From the NCBI GenBank assembly GCA_013329175.1, contig DUKR01000123.1, forward strand, positions 1 to 7,615: a DNA stretch of 7,615 nucleotides, read 5' to 3'. Below are positions 1 to 5,743 of this stretch, piece after piece. A program made the position numbers and the translations under genes. The stretch's first letter is position 1, and each line of letters starts with the position of its first letter. The notes beneath the pieces are model-generated. The model searched no databases. It was not told the DNA's origin and was given only the letters and a program-made list of their open reading frames with translations. Origin of the DNA: Candidatus Woesearchaeota archaeon (GTDB lineage: Archaea; Nanobdellota; Nanobdellia; Woesearchaeales; UBA11716).

Positions 1-18
1 GGAGATAAACTATTCACC

Positions 19-48
19 TGGTTGCTGTTTGAGACAAACAAGTAACCA
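19..48. repeat. Stem-loop 1 (13 bp with one bulge)
   Basis: TGGTTGCTGTTTG (19-31) pairs with CAAAC and AGTAACCA (35-39 and 41-48), with a bulged A at 40, one G-T wobble and a 3-base loop AGA. This is a long, tight hairpin. It ends exactly where stem-loop 2 begins. Confidence 0.55.
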
Positions 49-75
49 GCCCACTAATCTAAAAAGTTAGTGGGC
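49..75. repeat. Stem-loop 2 (9 bp perfect)
   Basis: GCCCACTAA (49-57) and TTAGTGGGC (67-75) pair perfectly around a 9-base A-rich loop. It is stacked directly on stem-loop 1 with no spacer. GCAACC at 74-79 can instead pair with GGTTGC at 20-25 in stem-loop 1, so two exclusive folds are possible. On the plus strand CCTTTACTTCTT follows, only weakly T-rich. Confidence 0.55.
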
Positions 76-169
76 AACCTTTACTTCTTGTGGAGAATGC
101 AGAATTTCATACTTTATATACCATTAAAAAGTTCAAATAGTACCCCACTTTGGTATGGGAACGCAAGTA

Positions 170-212
170 TGGATAATTGCGGTATTTATGTGACAGTAGC
201 CGCAATTATTCA
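170..212. repeat. Stem-loop 3 (13 bp, 17-base loop)
   Basis: TGGATAATTGCGG (170-182) pairs with CCGCAATTATTCA (200-212), with a single G-T wobble, around a 17-base loop. Read as minus-strand RNA it lies about 110 bases after the radical SAM stop codon and could protect or end the operon mRNA; a T-rich stretch (CTTTTTAATGG) follows about 35 bases later. Confidence 0.5.
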
Positions 213-237
213 ATAGGCGAAATGCGTGGAGAGGTGT

Positions 238-259
238 CAGCAGATGCAATCCATCGCTG
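238..259. repeat. Stem-loop 4 (8 bp with one bulge)
   Basis: CAGC-GATG (238-241, 243-246) pairs with CATC-GCTG (252-259), with a bulged A at 242 and a 5-base loop. It is shorter than the others and could be chance, but it lies only about 60 bases after the radical SAM stop, where 3' end structure would be expected. Confidence 0.3.
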
Positions 260-319
260 TGTCACAATATCAATGCATTTATCCATATGTATGGGGTTCA
301 ATTCGAGTTTGTACTAACG

Positions 320-1597
320 TCAGCACCTGGCGACAATCATATTGTATTTGCTTGACACTACCATCGCCTTCACCAAGCCTTTTGATGCAGCGCAGCCTAT
401 GAGAGCAACAGCCCGTGCCCCTTGCATAGTTGCATAGACCCCTAAGCGGTCATTTCGGTATCTCCCTTCGCAGATGATTTTTACGCTGATGCTGTCACCT
501 TTCCTGCACAGTTCAGGAAGCTCCTTTGTCTCCTGTATCTTGCCAAGAGGCCTGATGAGCTGTATTCCTGTTTCATCCTGTAACTCTTTAAGAAAATCGA
601 AAAAGGGCTCCCACTGCTCCTCTTTAATCGGGTTCCTTCCCCGCTTGTTCTTGCAGAATTTCTGGATAATGACCTCAACATCCTTATCGGATTCCATTGC
701 AAGCCTTTTGGCAAGGCTGATTATGCCTGGCATCTCATCTTCATTCATCCCTGCGACAAGCACGGGTGTGATGCGCAAGGGGAGTTGCCTTGCAGCATAC
801 GCTACATTCCTCATCACGAGGTTCAGATTATAGCTCTCGCCCATCATTTGGCGCGCCTTGCCAAGGCCCTTCTTGTTGTGCTTTGATTTTTCCTGTGGCA
901 CAGAAGAGATTCCAGACAACGACACAGAAAGCGATATTTCCTTGCCGTGCCTGCCCATTATCACATGCAACAGGTCAACCAGCGGCTTTGTCAGGAGCAT
1001 GCCGTTTGTTATGATGTTAATCAGCCTGACATGCTCATCAGCAAGCATGGCATCGCAGTATTCTGCTAGTTTTGGATAGAGTGTCGGCTCGCCATGGGGG
1101 TTGAGCCAGAGGCGCATATCCCTTGCGCCCTTATAGGCAAGCAGCGCCTTGGTTTCAGCAATGAGGAAATGAACGTCAACCACAAAATCAATTTCCTTGC
1201 TTGAGCCAGGCCCCTCATTGACTGAGCAGAACACGCAGTTGGCGTTGCAGTTGGTGATAGGCTTTATCTCAAGGATCTCCGAGCCCTTGTCAAGGATGCC
1301 CAAAAAATTAAGTCCTATTAATGGCATGCCCATGTTTTCATCGGCATAGATTGCCCTGTTGCCGTTGAGGCGGTAAGTGAGATTTTTCGTATACCTGCCA
1401 ATGAGCCGAATGAGCTTTTTGTCCGAGTGCTCATGGGGGAGATTTGTGATGCGAAGCTTTCCATCAGCTATCTCAAAGGGGCCAAGCGCTTCCCTCACTT
1501 CATCTTCAGGGATATCCTTATAGAAGTGTGAATAGATAGTGAAGCGGAGGATATGCTCTTTTCTCTCTTCAACACTGATGTCTTCAGGTTTGAGCAT
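320..1597 (-). CDS. Radical SAM protein with C-terminal TRAM-like domain, function unknown
   Basis: 425 residues. The radical SAM core holds the cluster motif CX3CX2C (Cys117, Cys121, Cys124 in CNANCVFC), which binds the [4Fe-4S] cluster that cleaves S-adenosylmethionine. HGEP at 168-171 fits the SAM-binding GGE-type motif, and INIITNG near 193-199 fits a later barrel strand. About 110 residues precede the core. The last 60 residues (366-425, starting RKGDSISVKI) read as a small beta-barrel of TRAM type, a domain that often binds RNA. I recall similar radical SAM/TRAM proteins of unknown function in archaea; substrate and reaction cannot be named. The ATG at 1597 lies 44 bases after the sufC stop and lacks a Shine-Dalgarno site, but a TATA-like box sits about 26 bases upstream. 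The gene is last in the SUF operon and is a likely client of it. It ends in TGA with a C-terminal Cys. Confident in the family, not in the role. Confidence 0.9.
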   Translation of the reverse strand: MLKPEDISVEERKEHILRFTIYSHFYKDIPEDEVREALGPFEIADGKLRITNLPHEHSDKKLIRLIGRYTKNLTYRLNGNRAIYADENMGMPLIGLNFLGILDKGSEILEIKPITNCNANCVFCSVNEGPGSSKEIDFVVDVHFLIAETKALLAYKGARDMRLWLNPHGEPTLYPKLAEYCDAMLADEHVRLINIITNGMLLTKPLVDLLHVIMGRHGKEISLSVSLSGISSVPQEKSKHNKKGLGKARQMMGESYNLNLVMRNVAYAARQLPLRITPVLVAGMNEDEMPGIISLAKRLAMESDKDVEVIIQKFCKNKRGRNPIKEEQWEPFFDFLKELQDETGIQLIRPLGKIQETKELPELCRKGDSISVKIICEGRYRNDRLGVYATMQGARAVALIGCAASKGLVKAMVVSSKYNMIVARC

Positions 1598-1619
1598 AGA
1601 ACAGGGGAATCAAAAACGG

Positions 1620-1626
1620 TATAAAA
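1620..1626 (-). promoter_or_regulatory. Possible internal TATA box for the radical SAM gene
   Basis: On the minus strand the 44-base gap after sufC contains CATTTTATACCG. The centre of TTTTATA lies about 26 bases before the A of the ATG at 1597, which is the spacing expected in archaea if transcription starts at the start codon itself. With no Shine-Dalgarno site present, a leaderless mRNA is plausible. The motif is short and could occur by chance, and the gene could equally be read only from the sufB promoter. Confidence 0.35.
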
Positions 1627-1641
1627 TGGTTTCTGGCAGTT

Positions 1642-2385
1642 TCAGTCCTCCTCAATCCACCCATACCCCTTCTCCTCAAGCTGGTCAACCAGGTCTCCAG
1701 AGCCTTCAAGCTTAATCCTGCCGTCAATCATGATAAAGAGGCTGTCTGGCTTGATATACTCAAGAATCCTCTTGTAATGTGTGATGATGAGGATGCATTT
1801 TTCCTTCCCCATGAAGGCATTGACGCCGCCAGCTACGGCTCTTAGCGCATCAATATCAAGCCCAGAGTCGGTCTCGTCAAGAACCGCAAGGGTCGGATTC
1901 AGAACAAGGAGCTGCAATATCTCAGAGCGCTTCTTCTCCCCGCCTGAAAAGCCCACATTGAGGTACCGTGACAAGAACTTCCTGTCTATCTTCAGGATAT
2001 CCATCTTCTCCTGAAGCAGCCTCTTGAAGTCCATCACTGACATCTTGTTTTTCTCTTCCCTGCGTGCGTTCAGCGCTGTCCTCAGGAAATTCGGTATCGA
2101 GACGCCTGCTATCTCAGCTGGGTACTGAAACGAGAGAAACAATCCATTTCTCGCCCGCTCATCAGCTTCCATCTTCGTAATGTCCTCGCCATCAAAGAGG
2201 ATATTTCCTTTCGTCACCCTGTACTTAGGATGGCCCATGAGGGTATTTGCTAAAGTGCTCTTGCCTGAGCCGTTTGGCCCCATCAATGCATTCACCTTTC
2301 CGGCCTCAAGCCTGAGGCTCAGGCCCTTGATGATTTCTTTGTCCTCAACATTGACGTGCAGGTCATTGATTTCGAGTAGCGCCAT
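1642..2385 (-). CDS. sufC: SufC, Fe-S cluster assembly ATPase
   Basis: ABC-type ATPase subunit of the cytoplasmic SufBCD scaffold; ATP binding and hydrolysis reshape SufB-SufD during cluster assembly. Numbered from the chosen start (247 residues): Walker A GPNGSGKST at 36-44, Q-loop in SFQYP near 85-89, signature FSGGEKKR at 146-153, Walker B with D-loop LAVLDETDSGLD at 166-177, and switch His203 in IITHY. FSGGEKKR and DETDSGLDIDAL are typical of SufC rather than of transport ATPases, and no membrane partner is encoded. I chose the ATG at 2385 because GGGGA lies 8 bases before it and SufC proteins usually begin MALLEI-like. An in-frame ATG at 2403 would add six residues but has no ribosome site. 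The gene sits between sufU and the radical SAM gene, separated from its SufB and SufD partners, which is an uncommon order. All motifs are intact. Confidence 0.96.
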   Translation of the reverse strand: MALLEINDLHVNVEDKEIIKGLSLRLEAGKVNALMGPNGSGKSTLANTLMGHPKYRVTKGNILFDGEDITKMEADERARNGLFLSFQYPAEIAGVSIPNFLRTALNARREEKNKMSVMDFKRLLQEKMDILKIDRKFLSRYLNVGFSGGEKKRSEILQLLVLNPTLAVLDETDSGLDIDALRAVAGGVNAFMGKEKCILIITHYKRILEYIKPDSLFIMIDGRIKLEGSGDLVDQLEEKGYGWIEED

Positions 2386-2418
2386 CTTTGTTTCCCCATG
2401 CATTAGCGTTCTTAATAG

Positions 2419-2823
2419 CTATTCTGTTGAGCTTATCCCTCTGCTGTTGATAATCGTTTTCTGCACTGCTTCCAGTGGGAGCAACACGCACTTGAGCCGC
2501 ACATGGCTTACGGGAATTTTCATCATGCCAAGCACGTCATCTTTTTTCAGCCTCAGCACCGTGTCAATATGCTTTCCCTTGACTGCATCAGTGATGAGCG
2601 AGGCTGACGCGATGCACAATGCGCAGCCATTGCCATGGAATTTGACATCCTTCACCCTCTTCTCTCCATCAACAATAAGCTCTATGGAGATGTCATCGCC
2701 ACACAGCGGATTATGCCCTCTATGAGAGTGCGTTGCCCCTTTTAGCCTGCCCGTGTTATGCGGGTGCTTGTACAGGTCCAGGATATGCTCCTGGTACATC
2801 ATCCGGGATTCCCATGTGTCCAT
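2419..2823 (-). CDS. sufU: SufU/IscU-family sulfur acceptor or scaffold
   Basis: Small cytoplasmic protein of the SufU/IscU fold, expected to take persulfide sulfur from SufS next door and pass it to the SufBCD scaffold. From the ATG at 2823 (134 residues) the three conserved cysteines are Cys41 (in NPLCGDD, with Asp43), Cys67 (in GNGCALC) and Cys112 (in RLKC). These match the zinc ligands of Bacillus SufU, which include an Asp. The spacing from Cys67 to Cys112 is 45 residues, close to IscU (43) and shorter than Bacillus SufU (62), so the SufU-specific insertion is absent. The residue before the last Cys is Lys, as in SufU, not the His of IscU. Cys70 is extra. The start is uncertain: a TTG at 2832 overlaps the sufS stop as TTGA and has GGAG 8 bases upstream; ATG 2823 follows GAGG closely; ATGs at 2802 and 2799 fit the usual family N-terminus (MYQE). 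Confidence 0.9.
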   Translation of the reverse strand: MDTWESRMMYQEHILDLYKHPHNTGRLKGATHSHRGHNPLCGDDISIELIVDGEKRVKDVKFHGNGCALCIASASLITDAVKGKHIDTVLRLKKDDVLGMMKIPVSHVRLKCVLLPLEAVQKTIINSRGISSTE

Positions 2824-2828
2824 CTTCC

Positions 2829-4061
2829 TCAATTGAACATCTCCTTTGCCTTCTTCAGTCCTGCAACAAACCTATCGGCATCATCTGTCGTGTTGTAGAG
2901 ATAGAAGCTTGCCCTTGCTGTTCCTGCTACCCCAAGCTTGTTCATCAGCGGCATTGCGCAGTGATGGCCTCCACGTATGCAGATGCCCATATCATCCATA
3001 AGTGAAGCAAGATCATGGGCATGGATGCCAGCAAGGTTGAGGGAGAGAATGCCTGCGCTGTGCTTATGCCCTGGATTGAAAAGCCTGATGTCACCCTTTT
3101 CCAAGGCGCTGCTGATGGATTCCAGCGTGTGCTTAAGCAGCTCTTTCTCCCATGCAGAGATGCTCTCGGGCCCTATATTCTGCAGGTATTCAGCGGCTTT
3201 GGCTAAGCCTATTCCCCCTGCAATATGGGGAGTTCCTGCCTCAAATTTCTGTGGGACATCATTCCATTGTGCGCTCTCATAAGTGACGCTGGATATCATG
3301 TCGCCCCCTGTCTGAAAAGGCTCCATCTGCTCAAGCAGCTCATGCCTGCCATAGAGGGCTCCTATCCCAGTGGGCCCTAGCATTTTATGGCCTGAGAATG
3401 CCATAAAGTCGCAGCCTATCTCTTTCACGTTGATTGCTCCGTGGGGGGCGCTTTGGGCAGCATCCACTATGGCCAGTGCCCCGTTCTTTTTGGCAAGCCC
3501 AACAAGCCTTTTGACGTCATTTATTGTCCCAAGGGCATTGGATATATGGCTGACCGAGAGGATTGCGCAATCATCTGCGAGCTTCTGCTCTGCGTCGCCA
3601 TAGTCAAGGGTGAAGTCCTCTCTCATGCGGATGAAGGAGAGCTTCATCCCTTCCTTTTTTGCCAGTTGCTGCCACGGCACAAGATTGGCATGGTGCTCCA
3701 TCTCGGTAAGGAGAATGGTGCTGCCCTCAACTAAAGGCTTGATAGTGTGGGAGAGCAGGTTGATTGCTTCTGTAGCGTTGCGCGTGAATGCGATCTCGTT
3801 TTCGCCTGCTCCGATGAGCTTTCCGACAGCATCATGTGCATCCTCATACTGCTCAGTTGCTTCCTGGGAAAGCTGATACACACCCCTATGGATGTTTGCA
3901 TACGAGTGCTCATAGAAATCCTTGATTGCGTTAATTACTGCCTGCGGCTTCTGCGTTGATGCGGCATTATCAAGATAGCACAGCGGCTGGTTATGGATCT
4001 TCCTTCTGAAAATGGGGAAATCCTCTTTCAGCTCCGCTGCCCTGTCATTGGTAAGTTTCAT
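2829..4061 (-). CDS. sufS: SufS, group II cysteine desulfurase
   Basis: PLP-dependent enzyme that converts L-cysteine to L-alanine and leaves a persulfide on its active-site Cys, supplying sulfur for cluster assembly. At 410 residues it is close to the usual SufS length. The PLP Schiff-base lysine is Lys226 in SGHKMLGPTG, the same number as in E. coli SufS. The catalytic cysteine is Cys368 in RGGHHCAMPL, a group II (SufS/CsdA) context, unlike the longer cysteine loop of IscS/NifS. Other family marks are LDNAAST near 30-36, IHRGVY near 58-63, TEMEHHANLVPW, DAAQSAPH and FEAGTP. The ATG at 4061 follows the sufD stop by 16 bases and has only a weak purine site upstream. The end overlaps or abuts sufU, which suggests translational coupling of the sulfur donor and its acceptor. 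No SufE gene is present, consistent with SufU filling that role. Confidence 0.96.
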   Translation of the reverse strand: MKLTNDRAAELKEDFPIFRRKIHNQPLCYLDNAASTQKPQAVINAIKDFYEHSYANIHRGVYQLSQEATEQYEDAHDAVGKLIGAGENEIAFTRNATEAINLLSHTIKPLVEGSTILLTEMEHHANLVPWQQLAKKEGMKLSFIRMREDFTLDYGDAEQKLADDCAILSVSHISNALGTINDVKRLVGLAKKNGALAIVDAAQSAPHGAINVKEIGCDFMAFSGHKMLGPTGIGALYGRHELLEQMEPFQTGGDMISSVTYESAQWNDVPQKFEAGTPHIAGGIGLAKAAEYLQNIGPESISAWEKELLKHTLESISSALEKGDIRLFNPGHKHSAGILSLNLAGIHAHDLASLMDDMGICIRGGHHCAMPLMNKLGVAGTARASFYLYNTTDDADRFVAGLKKAKEMFN

Positions 4062-4077
4062 CGTGCCTACTCATTCC

Positions 4078-5715
4078 TTAGAGCATCCCCAGCATCATAC
4101 GCACCTCTTCACTGGGCTGCCAGGGAGGGTCAAACACAAAATCAAACTCGGGATCCTTAAATCCTTTCCCAGCCAGGGCGACCTTGATCTCAGCGACAAG
4201 CTGCGGCGCATAGGGGCATGCTGGGCTTGTAAAGGTCATCTTGATTATGACCTTGTTGCCTTCCTGTATCGTGACATCATAGATGAGCCCTAATGTCCAC
4301 ACGTCAAGGCCTATCTCAGGATCCTCGACACTTTTCAGGGCATCAATCGCCGCTTCCTTCTTAAGCATTCCGATGCCAGCAGGCTTATCCGAAACTGCCC
4401 TTCCTTCTTCCCTCGTCTTGTAGTATCCCTCAGAGTGCTGCTCTTTTTCCTGCTTCTTGGCAGGTGATGGAGAAGGTACAGTTTCATCCTGCACATCAGC
4501 TGCTGCAGCAAGAGCAGGCTCAACATTCCACTCCCTGTTAAGCGAGAGCATGATGCGTTTTCGTATCTCATGGTCAGGTATCTTCTCAAGGGCTGGGATG
4601 AAATAGCCCTGGATGATAAGCTCTTTTGCCTCTTCCTCAGGCAATCCTCGTGCAGTGAGGTAGAAGAGCTGCTCGGAATCTATCTGCCCGACAGCCGAGC
4701 CGTGAGAGCACTTCACGTCGTGATTGTGAATCTCAAGGTTGGGAATGGCATCAGCCTCAGCGGTGTCTGAGAGCATCAGCGCATCCTGCTTCTCATAGCC
4801 ATTTGAGCCAGCGGCATCCTTCTCGATTTTCACTAATCCCCTGCTCAGCGCCTTTGCCCTGTCGTTGAGAACTCCCCTTGTAGTGGTATATGAATCAGTT
4901 TTTGGAGCAACATGGACTACTGAAGTGCAGATGTCCTGCCTCTGCCTTCCTTTTGCCTGATACAATACTATGGTTTCAACGCTTGCGCCGGCTTCCATAA
5001 GCCTGGCTCTGACATCAAGCTTTGCATGCAGCGCCCCTGCCTGAAGCTCAATCCAGTTCAGTTCCGCATTTTTTTTCACCAAGGCTTTTCTGGTCTGCAC
5101 AGCTACTGCCTCCCTGCTGACGTTCTGGACACCCACCACTTCAATGGTTGCGCATGGCATGGCAAGCACCCTCAGCGTATTGGCAATATAAGCGCCCTTC
5201 TCCCCGCCTGATGTTGTGATGACTACTCTGCTTCTGGAATTTCTTCCTGCGATGATGAACAGGGCAGAGATGCTGCTCCCTTCCCTTACATCATACTCCA
5301 CTTCTATGGGCTCCTCAGCAGCGGTGTCTTCAGGGACCATGATGGCAAGGGCATTTTCGATGAAGGCTTGGTTGAAGTAGTAGAGCTGGTGCTGCTCATC
5401 AGGCTCTGCAGGTGTTGCGCTGAGCAACTCCTGAACCTCTAGTGTAAGCCTTGCATCGGATAGGTCTGGCGTTGCAATTATCCTGCGGTCAGGGATGCGC
5501 GTCTTAACCTGCATCCTGGTCTCTTTTGCGGTGACAAGCCTGTTAATGTCCATTCCTTCAATGCTCATGTCAATGTATTGGCCGTATCTGAATTGTGGGG
5601 CTTTGGCTTTTTCCATCTCATGATAGGATCTTTTCCTAAATGCCGTGAGCCAGGCTGGCTCGTTTTTCCTCTCTGTAAATTTTGGGAACTGCTGGACTGA
5701 TAGCTGCTTGGTCAT
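4078..5715 (-). CDS. sufD: SufD fused to a C-terminal SufT/MIP18 (DUF59) domain
   Basis: 545 residues from the ATG at 5715, against about 420 for ordinary SufD. Residues 1 to about 400 are SufD: an N-terminal helical part, the beta-helix core, and the C-terminal DVKCSHGSAVG at 333-343. There Cys336 and His338 correspond to E. coli Cys358 and His360, the latter implicated in cluster assembly at the SufB-SufD interface. ID-EQLFYL-ARGL follows, as in the family. Residues 401-449 form an Ala/Pro/Lys/Glu-rich linker. Residues 450-545 are a MIP18/SufT-type domain: VEDPEIGLDVWTLGLIYDV, the TSPACP motif with Cys500, and VFDPPWQPSEEV near the end. Such proteins help Fe-S protein maturation and are often coded beside suf genes. 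The frame is open throughout. A TTG at 5769 would add 18 residues overlapping sufB; I preferred the ATG, which begins MTKQLSVQQF, 28 bases after the sufB stop. No strong Shine-Dalgarno site is visible. Confidence 0.93.
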   Translation of the reverse strand: MTKQLSVQQFPKFTERKNEPAWLTAFRKRSYHEMEKAKAPQFRYGQYIDMSIEGMDINRLVTAKETRMQVKTRIPDRRIIATPDLSDARLTLEVQELLSATPAEPDEQHQLYYFNQAFIENALAIMVPEDTAAEEPIEVEYDVREGSSISALFIIAGRNSRSRVVITTSGGEKGAYIANTLRVLAMPCATIEVVGVQNVSREAVAVQTRKALVKKNAELNWIELQAGALHAKLDVRARLMEAGASVETIVLYQAKGRQRQDICTSVVHVAPKTDSYTTTRGVLNDRAKALSRGLVKIEKDAAGSNGYEKQDALMLSDTAEADAIPNLEIHNHDVKCSHGSAVGQIDSEQLFYLTARGLPEEEAKELIIQGYFIPALEKIPDHEIRKRIMLSLNREWNVEPALAAAADVQDETVPSPSPAKKQEKEQHSEGYYKTREEGRAVSDKPAGIGMLKKEAAIDALKSVEDPEIGLDVWTLGLIYDVTIQEGNKVIIKMTFTSPACPYAPQLVAEIKVALAGKGFKDPEFDFVFDPPWQPSEEVRMMLGML

Positions 5716-5743
5716 GGTGTGGCTGGAATTTTTCCGTTCATCT

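Larger units (their letters stand above)
1..319. other. Intergenic region downstream of the operon, rich in stem-loops
   Basis: No reading frame of convincing length or composition was found. It contains four stem-loops (19-48, 49-75, 170-212, 238-259), more than expected for plain spacer. It may hold the 3' untranslated end and terminator of the suf/radical SAM transcript, the end of a gene to the left, or a small structured RNA. No adjoining T-run on either strand makes a clear terminator. Confidence 0.5.

Noticed and set aside
1..319. Search for a tRNA or CRISPR array in the stem-loop region
   Set aside because: The hairpins do not fit a cloverleaf (no acceptor and T-arm pattern), and the stems are not repeats of one another with regular spacers.
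474..833. Plus-strand 119-codon frame opposite the radical SAM gene
   Set aside because: It lies wholly antisense to a gene with clear catalytic motifs, has a Ser/Leu-rich shadow composition and no recognisable domain.
2180..2725. Plus-strand 181-codon frame across sufC and sufU
   Set aside because: It is antisense to two conserved genes and their junction; its Ser/Leu/Pro-rich peptide is typical of a mirror frame.
4012..4293. Plus-strand 93-codon frame across the sufD-sufS junction
   Set aside because: It is the antisense of the conserved MIP18 domain and the sufS start, with no motif or ribosome site.
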